Shown piece after piece: positions 9,294 to 20,950 of a DNA stretch of 64,000 bases. The stretch lies in NCBI GenBank assembly GCA_029582165.1, contig CM055889.1, forward strand, positions 9,570,341 to 9,634,340, written 5' to 3'. The first letter of the stretch is position 1; each line of letters begins with the position of its first letter. Position numbers and translations under genes: made by a program. The notes under the pieces are model-generated. The model saw only the letters and a list, made by a program, of their open reading frames with translations. It ran no database searches and had not been told where the DNA came from. The stretch is from Portulaca oleracea (taxonomy: Eukaryota > Streptophyta > Magnoliopsida > Caryophyllales > Portulacaceae).

Positions 9294-12200
9294 TTATTAT
9301 ATGCTTACCTGTTGATCACACGGAGCTTTTAGGACCGCGAGCGTTTTCACAATAATTTTTAGAGTTCTAAAAATATCAGTTAGGAATTTTTTTTGGGATA
9401 CCGGGTGAAAAATCTTTTATCAGTTGTGTGAATTATTTTATCTGTTTATTAGGGTTTTTGCTGAGATAATTAAGGGTTAAGCATGTTGGGTTTTAATAAT
9501 ATTTTCCTTTTTATTTTTGGTGGGTTTGTGACATCAGTAGGGTGACATCACCCACAAATTGTATCTGATTTTTGGTTGTTTGATAACCGTTTGCAGCAAA
9601 ACAATTCCTCCCCCCACTATCTTTGCATACCCCCTGCTCACCCAATCCCTGGCCGACACGTGTCTTTTCCCCCCTCATTTTATTTCTCTCTCCCGCGTCT
9701 CTTTCTCTCTCTATTTCTCCGTTCTGTCTTCTCGCCCCTCCATCTTCTTATACTTTTTCTGCTTTGTTGCTCTGCTCGCAACCACCACCACCAAGCGCCA
9801 CCTTCCACCACCTCCCGTCGCCAACTTCTCGGCCACCACACCATCGAGCCCGACCCCCGAGCCACCACCTTGCACCACCACCAGCCTTCCCCGATCCACC
9901 CTACGCACTCGTGCACCCTCTTCAAACCAACCAAGCGCCGCCTGCCACGCTGCTCGCCGTCGACCGCCGCCAACCCGACCCAGAGACCGGCCACCACCAC
10001 CCGAACACCACCGAGCTTCCTCCTCTTTTTCTCCCTTTCTCTTCATGCCCTAGTTGCACCACTCCCATTGCCGCCACCGCTGACCACCGGAGCTAAACGC
10101 CGACCACCGCCGCCACCCAGGAGCTGCCGGAGTACCTAGCCGCCGTCCCGAACTACCGGTGCAACCTCTTCTAGCTTGGACCCATTGTTTGTGCCCTCTC
10201 TCTCTTTTTCTCTCTATAAGTTAATATGGGTATTATGTGTTAGGGTTAGTTTAATCATGTATTAATATTACTAATGTGTTATTAGTATAGATGAACTTGT
10301 GTTTATGCTGTTAATAGTAAATAAATACATGTTAGTTTGTTAAGTGTAATATTAGGGTGTGATTAGTTATTTTATGAGTTAATACCCTAGTCAAATGTTA
10401 TATGTGATATCTTGATGCTTGTATCCATATTAATACTTCATAAATATTAATGTATTAATGTTAAGTTAAGTAGTGTAAAATATCATGTGATTATATATTA
10501 ATTTCTTTCAAGTATATTATTCTTTTTGACAATAATATTAGATTATTAATATTTCCATATTATTTGGTAACATTATTTTCTTAATATTTGATGGTACCTT
10601 ATTTTAAAAGTATGTTGAAAAATAATAATATTAAGTTTTGGTTGTATGTGTTTAAAAAGTTAATATTATTATGTTAAATATATGTTATTAGGCCCTTGGT
10701 AAAGTTTGAGCTTTATATTTTGAGGTGTTATCATTAAAACCCAATATTATCTATTACATATGATTTTACTAATTTTATTGTTATTTTTGGAAGTTAATAT
10801 TACAAGGTAACATTATATTTAAGTTATGTCAATTTTTGAATTTTCAAGCTTGTATTATTAATTATAGCATAATTTTACAAGGTTCAAAACTTAGTTTTAT
10901 AATACGAGTTGGTGTAACCCAGTATTTATATTGTCCTCTTTATGTGGTAAGTATAAGTTAGAATATTAACGAATTTTTGGTGGAAAGTATAATGTTGTTA
11001 CTAGGTAGAAATTTATTTCACGACTAAGAAATTATTAAGTTATATTATCTACTTATAAGAGTCCTTTTATGGTATCAAGTGGTTATATAATAAGTGTGTG
11101 AAGACTTGAAGTTTAGGTCTTTAAATGTTATGTATAAAAATACTTAAGGGTGTCTCATGAGACCTAGGAATATGTTTAAGAACCCTAAATATGTGTTGTT
11201 ATTAATTAAATGTGATAATAGTAACCTAGTGTGGTGAAATGCATGTCTAGTGGCATTTGGTAAATATAGTGAATAGTGTCATGCAAAGATATGAAATAAA
11301 GTATTTAGTTATTAGTTGATTTCATGTATTATGGTTGAGTATAAATTCTTGTTTAAGATTTTATGAAAGAAATTGTGTGGTTTGTGATTAAATGAAATAA
11401 ACTATAGTTTGGGAAGGGTAGTTAGGATGTTAAAGAAATCGTTAGAGCACGTGTTGATTTTAGACCCTTTTACTAGGCTGAGCGAGGAATCGAATCGTAG
11501 AGCTCCGTATCTACTTGTTGATTGAAGTTTGTCGTAGCAGGTAATACTATATCCTATTCCCTGTGAATGCCCTTAAGTGTTTTATATAATATGCATTCCC
11601 CAAAGGGACCTTATAAAAGTGTTAAAATTGTTTTGTTGAGATGTTATTGCTATTTGAGATGGAGTTTATAATGGTTTTGGTACTGTTTTGGAATGATCTT
11701 GTTTGATGGTTTTCCATTAAAAGTTTTGTGGAAAGTTGGTATGACATGAAAGGAATTGGATCTTGATAACCGGACCTAACTAACGGATATGAGTTAAAAA
11801 GCGGGTTAGGCGGTCTCCTTAGACCAGTGGAACTGTGAGGGGATCACAAGAGACCAGGTGATGCCTGGTATTGTGGATGTGAGTTAGGCGCTGATCAGTC
11901 GAATAGGAATATTTATGCGAGTCTGTGGGACTCCGAAAGAAAGAAAGGAAAGAAAAGAAAAGAAAAGAAAAGAAAAGAAACGAGTTATGCGCTGATCAGT
12001 CGAATGATGTTGTTTATGCGAGTCCTTGGGACTCCGAATCATGTTCTGCGAGTCTTTGACTCAGGGTAGTGTGGAAACCCGCTATTAAAAGTTGATGGAA
12101 AGAAATTATTATATTGTTTTCCCAAGTTTTCGAATTGTAACCCCTCCCCTTTAAATGTGTTCAAATGTTTACGCAAATGTTTATAAATGCGTAGGAGTAG

Positions 12201-12564
12201 TATTGCTGAGGTTTTTCCCCTTCATTTGTGAAATGTTTTGTTTTCAGGTACGGATCAGTGACTTGGGGACAAAAGGGCGTAGAAGTGAGGAAGTGAAGTT
12301 AGATGAGTCAAGAATAATTCTTAGTATTTGTTTAAGTAAAGTTAATGTTGAGACCTTGTTTTAGAACAATTAGTTAACTTTTGTTAGAACCTTTCACTTG
12401 CTTTGTATCTCGAAAGAGATACGGCAGTAACGCCCAGTCTGAATAATAAGTTGAGAACCTTCCGCTGCTAGTTAATAATTGACTTTGATCGATATGATTG
12501 ATTTATATTTTCCAGGGCGTTACAAACGGTAACAGCGGAAATCAAACTTTATTCGGGCGTTACA
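9294..12564 (+). mobile_element. LTR of a GGGCGTTACA-family (Ty3, Tekay/Del-like) element, 5' end cut off by the Tat-like LTR
   Basis: The right end ...GGGCGTTACA at 12564 is followed after three bases by TGGTATCAGAGC (12568), the tRNA-iMet primer site. The LTR is long (at least 3.27 kb). It has a C-rich promoter-proximal part (9600-10150, runs of CCACC), a long AT-rich body and an AAAGA microsatellite at 11940-11980. Its left terminus is missing because the Tat-like LTR abuts it at 9293. The Pro/His-rich open frames at 9559-10139 are composition artefacts. The Tekay/Del assignment rests on LTR length, end sequence and primer site only. Confidence 0.65.
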
Positions 12565-12567
12565 GAA

Positions 12568-12579
12568 TGGTATCAGAGC
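12568..12579 (+). other. tRNA-iMet primer-binding site
   Basis: TGGTATCAGAGC lies three bases after the LTR end GGGCGTTACA. This is the standard plant initiator-methionine primer site and fixes the plus orientation of the element. Confidence 0.85.
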
Positions 12580-12746
12580 TCTAGGTTCGACCTAGTAGCT
12601 TCTAAAGTCTTTTAAGTGTATAGCTTAGGACTTAAGTAGCTAAGTTCGGAGTGTTGAGTGTACGAATGGGAAAAAGGGGTATTTTGTGATAGTATGCCTT
12701 GATGTGTTCAAAATATGTACTCACTCCTTGGTCTTGTTTTACTAGG

Positions 12747-13376
12747 ATGGATCCCCAGCTTCTACACAGCTATGAGATCGATGAGTCTGATTTTTACCTC
12801 TACTTTTGGAGAGACCCGAGGAACCCTTTGAAGATTATTTTATTCGATTGAGGGAGGAGGTCGAGATCCAGCTGGACGTGGATATACAATTCACTTGTTT
12901 GAGGCACGAGGATGCCTTTGGGAGCCTTTTCCTATTCACCTTAGTCGGAGATTGGAGATGAAGATACCGGGTCTCCCAGCTTTTGCCACCGCTTCATCCG
13001 CCAGACCCGGAGCTCCCGGAACACCCCGTATGTCTTTGGTGTGGGAGAGCCCCAGCGGGGGCCGATGTGTTCGATATTATACACCAGATGCATGAACAGA
13101 CACCAGCGGATGTGATCAACATCGACACGGACCCAGAAAACCCACCCCCACCTACAGACTCAGAGACTGATGAGGATGAGGACCCAGGAGGTCAACCAGA
13201 GGACCCTGCACTGGAGGAGGATCTGGAAGAGGAGCTCGAAGAGGAACCAGAGGAGGAGGATCAGGAGGAAGGCCCCGAGGCCAACCCAGAGGAGAACCCG
13301 GGGGGAGATCCTAACCCCGAGGGGGATCAGGAACTAGAGGGAGATGTGGGGTGGGTGTCAAGAAAAAAAAAATTAT
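12747..13376 (+). pseudogene. Gag-position reading frame ending in a very acidic tail, broken
   Basis: An ATG at 12747 (MDPQLLHSYEIDESDFYLYF) follows the primer site, where gag should start. The coding sense then moves between frames: DYFIRLREEVEIQLDVDIQF, then FPIHLSRRLEMKIPGLPAF, then PPDPELPEHPVCLWCGRAPAG. This indicates at least two frameshifts. The last frame runs to 13376 as a Glu/Asp/Pro-rich stretch (for example LEEELEEEPEEEDQEEG) ending in RKKKL. I do not recognise the protein and see no zinc knuckle, protease or pol downstream. It is probably the remnant of a gag or accessory frame of a non-autonomous derivative. Confidence 0.4.
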
Positions 13377-15226
13377 AAGAAGAAGAGCAACAGCAGCTGC
13401 AGCCATAGGAGTTAGGTGTGTACATGACAATTAGTGTCTTAAAAGGAGATGTGGAGTTGTGATATGGAGGTTTTTATCATTGATTTGGTTGTGTATGAAA
13501 GGTTGCAGGGGGGGATCTTTTAACGTGGGTATATACCAAAATTGGGACACTTGAATGAGACTAATCATAGTAGAAAGTTGCTAGGGTAGAATAAAAAGCG
13601 AGCCGAATTGGGAAAGTTTTGATGCGTCGTACTTAAAGATACACCATTAATTGTGTAGTATGTTTTTTACCGAGATTTTTGGACTGGAAATACCCCTAGG
13701 TGTTAGCTTTCATAGGAATTTTACGATTCGCAGTTTCGAGGTGTGTAGCCCGGGTTATGTGTCGTTTACCAGGATCAGGTCAGAACTGGACTGACTTTAT
13801 ATTTTGCTAATTCTAGGTCTCTTCGAGGTTGAACTAGGTCTTGTGTTCATATAAAAATTTTAGTAGACATCCCAACGATTCCAGAAAGTTAGAGTTTAAA
13901 TTCATAGGAGGTCGGTAAGTCAAGTTATGAACCAAACAACAGGGATGTAGCCAGCTGTCAAAGTGTTGTTGGGTTTAAGATTTTAATTGAGTGTATTTAT
14001 TGTAGTGTGTTATGTTTGTGACTTTTATGAGATTAGGAATCCTAGTATGTTGTTAGGGTTGGGTAAGCTAGGGGGAGTGTTGTGTACTAACTTCGTTAGA
14101 TCGTTATCAATTTTTAGAACCTATTCTTTATAGGTTCAGATTGGGTACGATTCGAGTAGTGAGTTCAAGTGTGTGATTATTGACTTGAAGTGACGATCAA
14201 CAGGTAATGTCAATGTCCTAATTTACCTTTGGATGCACTTTACTTATTTTATTCTATTTAAGTTGTTTGGAAATTGCATCCTAAAAAGAGGACTTTGTGT
14301 ACAGTTGACTATCTGTTTTGAGTGTTGTGTTTTAATTCTTTTGATTTTGGTTAAGTAAGGACAGTCTTTTTATGAGGTTTTTAAATGTCTTTTGAGAATT
14401 GGGATTGGTTGATTGAGATTTTGGAATTTGGAACTTGTTGGGTATTAAACCGGACTAATAAACCAAGTGAGACTAAATGCGGGTTCGGGTAGCGTTCTCG
14501 GAGACCAGGGCGAATCCCTGTAGGGGCGTTATCAAAAGATCAGGAAAACCCTGATAAATTGTGCTAAAGAAAGGTATTCCCCGGGGTTAAGCAAGCACGT
14601 GTTGTAATTATTGGATGGTCATCCAGTGTATTGAAATTGAAAGGAAAGTTGTGATGAGGTTGTGAAAGTCTTGATTTGATGGGAGTATGTGACTCCGTGT
14701 TGAAAGGAAGTTTGTAAACCCCCGCCCGCTTAATAAAACTGAAATTTATGTGTTGTGTTGGGTTGGGTGTAGACAGTTTGTGAAACAGTTTGAATTTTTC
14801 CCTTCTCCCTCTAAATGGTTTGAAATGAATTTTAATCTGTTTTGACAGTTAGGAGTAGACATTATTGAGTTTCATCTCATGTTTTAAATGTTTTGTTTTC
14901 AGGTGCAGACTTCATTGAAGGGAACGGGAATTAGAAGTGAGGATGCGCCGGTCTTAGGAGTTTATTAGATAAACTAGCATGGTTAAAGTTTGAACCGTGT
15001 GGTTTCAGTTTTTTTTTTTTTTTTGTGTTGGTTCAAGTTAAAGACAAGTGTGTTTTCAGTTGAACAAATGTTGGTTTTGCTTTGGTTAATATAGTTGTCA
15101 AGTACTATTTTGCCTTGTGTTTCTTCGGAGACATGGCAGTAACGCCCGAATAAATAAAGTTTGGCTTCCGTTGTTATCATTAGTTTGACTGTTAGAATTT
15201 TATAATTGAATTTTCAGGGCGTTACA
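13377..15226 (+). mobile_element. Second GGGCGTTACA-family LTR, diverged from the left one
   Basis: It ends ...TTTTCAGGGCGTTACA at 15226. Segments align by eye with the left LTR (ATGTTTTGTTTTCAGGT, GGCAGTAACGCCC) and, in reverse complement, with the LTR at the right end of the window (TTTTAGTAGACATCC, AACTTCGTTAG). The two LTRs flanking 12565-13376 differ too much to be a simple pair from one insertion. They may belong to different subfamilies or to a recombinant. The exact left boundary is not visible; I place it after the acidic frame. Confidence 0.6.
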
Positions 15227-15546
15227 GTGTGTTTGGTTGGGATGAAAATCATTTTTTGGAAAATGATATTCCCATTTTCCGGTGTTTGGTGACCGGAAAT
15301 GGAAAACACCATTTTTCAAGAAAATTTTTTCCCCACCTCTTTGTAAATTATTTTCTTGACTTCAACCAAATGAAAATCATTTCCCCCCCCCCCTCTCTCT
15401 CTCTCTCATTTTCTCTCCTTTCTTTCTCTCTCTCCCCACCATTCACTCTCACGCACCGATTTGAATATTTCTTTCTTTCTCTCCACCACTCTCTCTCATA
15501 CACCCGTTTTAATATCTTCTCTCTCTCATTTTTCTCTCTTCCACCA

Positions 15547-15608
<62 letters not shown>

Positions 15609-15862
15609 ATCACTCCCTCTCATACACCCGTTTAGTCTCTCTCTGTCTCTCTCTGCTTTCTCTCTCTCCCTCTCCACCACTCTCTCTCACACACGCATTT
15701 TAATCTTTGTCTCCTTATTGTCAAGTAGGCGAAAAATCGTTGTCCAGGAAAATAATTTCCCTGTATACCAAACAGGCAAACACGGAAAAGTATCAAATGA
15801 AAATTCATTTTCTAAAAAAATCATTTTACAAGGAAAATAATTTTCCTTTGCACCAAACACAC
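15227..15862. mobile_element. hAT-like non-autonomous element (MITE) with a CT microsatellite
   Basis: The ends are inverted repeats: GTGTGTTTGGTTGGGATGAAAATCA on the left and the complement of ...CAAAGGAAAATAATTTTCC-type sequence with CCAAACACAC on the right. Inner segments (GGAAAATGATATTCCC, AAGGAAAATAATTTTCC) are themselves palindromic. The left end abuts the LTR terminus exactly. No 8-bp target duplication is visible (GCGTTACA versus CTTAAATG), so one flank has changed or it is not a clean insertion. The SLSLSL frames come from the CT repeats. Confidence 0.65.
15394..15700. repeat. CT-rich microsatellite region
   Basis: A nearly uninterrupted (CT)n run at about 15549-15606 is flanked by imperfect CT-rich repeats containing CCACCACTCTCTCTCATACACCCG-like units. 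Confidence 0.9.
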
Positions 15863-17390
15863 CTTAAATGTCCATTGTTTCTCTCTTTGCTTCTCAATTC
15901 TCTCTCCTTTAAAAGCTCTTCTTCTACCTCGTGCACTTTCTCTTCTTCATCAACGACCCTTAAGCTCTCCAATTCATCAATCTCCTCCAAATCAATTCAT
16001 CAATCCAATTAAGAACACATCTTCAGAGTATGTCTCCTCCTCCGCCGTAGGTGGGTTAGGTGGAAGCAACCCTTTGTTGACAGAGTATCGACCTTTTTCT
16101 CCATTTTTGTTGCTTAAATTCAAACACACACTCTATAATGACTAGTTTGGCCTTCCATTCAGCCAATAAACTGCAACCTACAATTGCTTTTTTTATTCAA
16201 AAAGCCTACCCAGATCCTCCACACTCAAGCTACCCTCTTTAACCAACTCCATCCATCAGATTTTATCTGATTTAGCTCCCAAAATCTCGATTTGTTACTT
16301 GTCCCAAGGAGAGTGTGCAAGTAAAGCAACTTCCATGACCTATATATGTGTAATGTCGAGTATTAGAGTATTTTGAAACCACCCCTCCCAAATTTTTCCT
16401 GTTCATTGGTTTGTTTTGTTTGCTTTTTAATCCGTTCCTGTTATATACTCTCTTTTGTTTTTAGGGTTCTTGTTTGATTTTTATTATGGGTTTTGCATGT
16501 GATCATGTCCCGTATTGTTGTTGTTGGTGGTTTCTTGGAGACAGTCGAGTATATGAGTGTGCCAACAAGTCAATACATAGTGTTAGATGCTAAGAGGATA
16601 GAAGTGGTAGATGATAATACATTTAGATGTTGATCTGAGAGTGAGAGGACAGAGAGTGTGGATGGTAATGTTGAGGAAATGTTACCATTAATTAAGTATT
16701 TAGGAAAATGGTTGAAAAAGTGGGAGAGATGGAGAAGCAAATGGAGTAATTTTAATGGTGTGTGAATTGTCAAAAGGAAGAAGAAAAGCTTCCAGAGGAG
16801 AGAGAGCTGATAGGCAAAGATAGAAAAAATGGACATTGGAGGAAAAATTCAATGGAAAAATAAGGGCAATTTTGTCTTTCTCACAAATTTTGGCCGAAAA
16901 TTAGCAAAAATCATCATAATGTCACCCACGAGTCAGCAAACAAAAAATGTATGAGACCTCCGATTACATTTTTGTAAACTTAGCGCCAAATTGTCAGTTA
17001 AACAAAATCCATGTCACCTCTGACCAATTTTTTTTATATAATTTTTGAAACCTAAATTACCTTATTAATGTGTTTAAGTAAATGTTTATCAAATTTTAAA
17101 ATTTTTATTTTCATTTTTAGATTGACCAATCTTTTAGTTTTTACCTCAAAGATATCCATAGAAAAGAATCCAAACCAGAAAAAACCATGAAGTGATTACA
17201 CTATCAGAGAATTATAATGTTTAAGAGATTTTTCCAATCTCTATTCACGTAATACAACTATGGAGCTCAGACTGTACACTCACATAACAACCAGCTTTGA
17301 CAGACAATGTTTTAAATATGATAGTAACAACTAACAACTTAACATGAGGCAATACACATCAAAGAGATGGTAGCAACTTCATCGTCCAAC
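15863..17390. other. Non-coding AT-rich region
   Basis: I see no gene. A CT-rich leader-like stretch occurs at 15885-16030. The segment near 16900-17040 (GTCACCCACGAGTCAGC, TTAGCGCCAAATTGTCAG) resembles the terminal region of a DNA transposon, but I could not find its partner. Confidence 0.5.
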
Positions 17391-17394
17391 CTTT

Positions 17395-18605
17395 CTACCG
17401 ATGTTTAAGTCTTAATGGAAGAAAAAATTTTCCGTGATGTGGAAATTGTGGGGTTGATTGGTCCTTTTTATTATAGGCAATTTGGTACCTCCGCTCCTGA
17501 ACTCGTAAAACGTACTGGTGGTTACCTCTGAGATAGGGACTTAATGAGCGTGCCAAATTTACTGGAGAAAAAAAATAAGGCAACACACTAAAAACTTTTT
17601 TGCACGGCGCAACAACAGCGGACAAAGACGTTTACAACAACATTTGAGAAGCTAACACGTTTTTTATGAGCATGATCGGATATGTCAAAATTGTCCATGA
17701 CAAAATATAGGTTCCCATTAACCTTTCTACCATTAGTAACAATTAAGGACCCTTTCGTGACCTTCCAACAACCACCTCGGAAGTTAGTCATGAAACCTTC
17801 ATCATCCAATTAACCCTCGATACTAAGTTCTTGGTAAAATTTGGAGTATAAGAAACATCCTTCTATCTCCAAGTACCTACCTTAGAAGTTGTGATATTTA
17901 CATTACCTCTTTCTAGCATCTCTAATTTTAATTGTTTGAATGTCTCATTTTGTCAAACCTTCTACTCACAAAGTTACTAAGGACTCTCTACTAGATGAAG
18001 GATGAATAAAAAACCTGAATATACCACCGTACCTAGCACTTAACTGGTTTGTCAACACTTACAGTCAAGACGTCACCAAAATTCTCATCAAAATTACAAG
18101 CATGGTCGTTTCCTTTGCCCTTGAGGTTAGGACAATCCCTCCAAAGGTCACCTCTATCATCATAATCCCAACACAACACATGATCAAGATTCATGCTTTT
18201 GAATTTAGTCCAACTCCGATTAGAACTCGCATGATTTTTACTGCCTCTAACAGATGAAGCGTTGTCAAAAGGTTTGTATGAATACCTTGACTTAGTATCA
18301 TATCATACATCTCATCAGATTTAATAGTACCCAAAAACATATGTAAAAGTTTTCCAAGACATAGGCAATGAAGACAACAACAAATAAGCCTAGTTTCATC
18401 ATCAAATGTAAATCCAACATACGCAAGTTTGGACTAGATCAAAGTAATCTTACTAATATGATCATTCATATCACCAAATTCTTACATCATGAACTCAAAC
18501 AAACGACACATCAAATATGACTTATTGGCAATAGTAAGTGTCTCAAACATATCTGATAAAGCATCAAGCATGCATCTCGTCATTGTCTTGTTCATCATGC
18601 CATCA
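17395..18605 (-). pseudogene. Ty1/copia gag-pol relic
   Basis: On the minus strand, pieces of copia gag and early pol can be read in scattered frames. They are SDMFETLTIANKSYLMCRLF and GDMNDHISKITLI (gag core, 18605-18430), a degraded zinc knuckle CWDYDDRGDLWRDCPNLKGK near 18180-18110 with one cysteine changed to tyrosine, and LDDEGFMTNFRGGCWKVTKG / NGRKVNGNLYFVMDN (protease/pre-integrase region, 17810-17690). Many stops and frame changes make it an old inactive fragment. No LTRs were found. Confidence 0.6.
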
Positions 18606-18970
18606 CGGCCGCGGACCTTTCAGCTTTGGTTCGAGACATCCGTAGCCTGATTGGTACGCGAGCCAACCAACAAGATCGTAAAATGGAGGGAGTTATCCAA
18701 GCCATTCAAACGATCAATGAAAGAATATGGATGGGGCAAGAGGGTCCAGAGGAAGATGATAGAAGCGTGCACACAGAAAAGACTATACCCCGGGATGAGC
18801 AGCTTCTGCCATTCAAGGATAACAGGGTCGACAATCTGCAGAACATGTTGAGGAAAATTCCCCAATTTAGGGAAAATTTTTGGACATTGGCTTACCGAAT
18901 GCTCCTCGAGCCAAACCCCCTTCAAACCATACTTCCTATCATTCCCATATTTAAACCCCTTATCATGTGA
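18606..18970 (+). other. Unrecognised open frame, possibly a retroelement gag fragment
   Basis: A plus-strand frame here encodes about 115 residues (for example RDIRSLIGTRANQQDRKMEG and NLQNMLRKIPQFRENFW). It is hydrophilic and looks coding, but I recognise no domain, and no partner frame follows. Its position between retroelement relics suggests a gag N-terminal fragment; this is inference only. Confidence 0.25.
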
Positions 18971-19330
18971 GCTCTTCTGATTTGGTCATTAGTGCATGTA
19001 TGAGATTCTTCAGTTGATTCTCGCTTTTAGAACACCTGAGTGAGGGCTAACTCCTTTAATAAGTCAACTTGAAAAAATTCTACACGACATTTTTTTAGGG
19101 TAAACTAATAGGATTATAACTATAGCGAATCCATGAGTACATAGCTCAAGTTCTAGCTAGGGGTCGCCCCGAGCCATACCTGTTCAGTTTCTTATGGGAT
19201 TACTCTAGCTAAGTGATGGGCCAATAAATTCCCATCTTTTTTTAACATGCGACCAAAAACATAAATAAAAACAACTATTGAAAACAATTAAATCGTCTAA
19301 AACAATGTCAAAATCACTTTCTTGAATGGC
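18971..19330. other. Non-coding spacer
   Basis: I see nothing identifiable in this stretch. Confidence 0.5.
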
Positions 19331-19339
19331 ATCATTCTT

Positions 19340-19990
19340 GACTCTTTAGATTAGAGGGAGACAGTCTGACTCCACTATGATTGAGTTGTAGGCAACCTCT
19401 TGCTAAGCGAATTGCAAATAAAGCGGCTTGAGCTTCTACAATTGTTGTCGGCCATCAGGCCTTGACTTGTTTAACAATTGTCACATTCACTTCTTCCTTG
19501 TAATTTCGTCCTACCACCCTGTGTCCAACCCCACCGTCCTCTCCAATGTGTGCAACCACATTCACTTTGATGTTTTCTTTTTGAGGTTCTTGTTATGTTG
19601 TGGTTAGATGTTGTCTCACTTCCTCTTCTATCCTTCTAATTTGTTCCTGAGTCTATTTCATATCTTCTATTAGTGTTACCGTGCGGTTGAGCAGTGTTTA
19701 AGGTGTTGTCTGTTGCTCCTAAAAGATATGCTTATTCCTAGCGTGCCACACATACCAAGACAGTGTTAAACATGTGGCGAACGCTTCTTCTATTAACTCC
19801 TCGTGCCACTTCTGAATAAGTTCTCTTCATCGCCTCCTTTTGTGAGCTTTCCCACGCAGCCTTTGCACTGCGACATTCAAAAATCACATGCCACTCATCC
19901 TCTCTTGTTTGCTCGCATCTTGTACAAGTTGCAAAATGAGCTACACTCTAGAGGACATACTGATCAACACTTAAGAGTATGGTAAATTAT
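19340..19990 (-). pseudogene. LINE (L1-like) relic: zinc-binding RT tail and RNase H
   Basis: On the minus strand the segment 19940-19850 reads ATCTRCEQTREDEWHVIFEC followed by RSAKAAWESSQK. This is the CxxC...H...C pattern of the zf-RVT domain found after plant LINE reverse transcriptases. Further on, 19440-19345 reads EAQAALFAIRLARGC, the RNase H motif of the same elements. Frames are broken between the two. It is a 5'-truncated, decayed LINE end. Confidence 0.7.
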
Positions 19991-20948
19991 TTGCCATAAA
20001 TTGAAAAAGAACAAGCTCTAATGTTATGATGATATTATACCTTTATAAAAACATTTTTCAATGTGAATGTATATACATTATGATGAGAGATATAGTTAAG
20101 TTTTGTTAAAATTAATAGCACATAATTCATAGGCGATTAAAAAAAAAACTCTGTAATTTGGAAGAGGGGTATTCATAGTTGAAATTCATGTGCTCTTACT
20201 CCACACACACGCACACAAATGCTGAAGACCTAGAGGACTGCGAAGGGAACTTAATTATAGTAGATCGGAAGAATCTACGAGGTGATTAATTAATCACGCT
20301 AATAATCTGACTGCAATGGAATTAGATTAGGCATAGGGACGGAGATTAAGAACAGTAATTAGATCCTAATAATCTGTTTTGGAATCATTTGTCCTAAATC
20401 CTAATTGATTTGATGAGGATTAAATAAAGCAGAAAGAGAGGGGGGCAAAGTCAAAAGGCAATAAGATTAGCATGATGCCAGCATGGGCAACAAAGATGGA
20501 TGCATGGGAACTCCAAAAGTAGCAGCAGAATGAGGAGAGAGAATATCGCCGGGAATTAATGCCCTCTTAATTACTACTATTTCCAATTAATTATGGCATT
20601 TGTTTAAATGCTGTATTTGTTTGTTTGGAACAGAAATAACTAACTGTAGGTGAGTTGGCGCGTAGTGGTAACTGTGTCCAGAACTACCCCTCACCTGCTC
20701 CCTCTCTTCTCTAATTAATTTTCTCCATCTCTCCCTAATGTGACTGTTATTAATACTACCTCCCTCTCAAAAATTAATAAAAAATATCCCCCCATAATTT
20801 TCTTATAATTTTCATTATAATATTTTGACCTTAATTTTAAGTATTTTATTTTAACAGAATTTGTAATATTATATTCAAGTAAAAATATTTTTAATCACAA
20901 ATTCAATAATAATAATTTTATATAATGTTAGACACTCAGCATATAATT
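19991..20948. other. Low-repeat non-coding region, possible regulatory DNA
   Basis: From about 20160 to 20760 the sequence is not obviously transposon-derived. It is rich in TAATTA and ATTAGAT motifs, has a perfect 16-bp palindrome at 20282-20297 and a CT-rich end (20688-20745). No coding frame is supportable. It could be a promoter or conserved non-coding region of a gene that is no longer adjacent. Confidence 0.3.
20282..20297. promoter_or_regulatory. Perfect 16-bp palindrome GTGATTAATTAATCAC
   Basis: The site equals its own reverse complement and carries two overlapping ATTAAT/TAAT homeodomain-type cores. Function is speculative. Confidence 0.3.
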
Positions 20949-20950
20949 TA

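Noticed and set aside
9559..10139. Overlapping Pro/His/Ser-rich open frames on both strands
   Set aside because: Caused by CCACC-rich sequence in the promoter-proximal part of an LTR; open in several frames at once.
15229..15840. 203-residue frame rich in SLSLSL
   Set aside because: It is the CT microsatellite inside a MITE.
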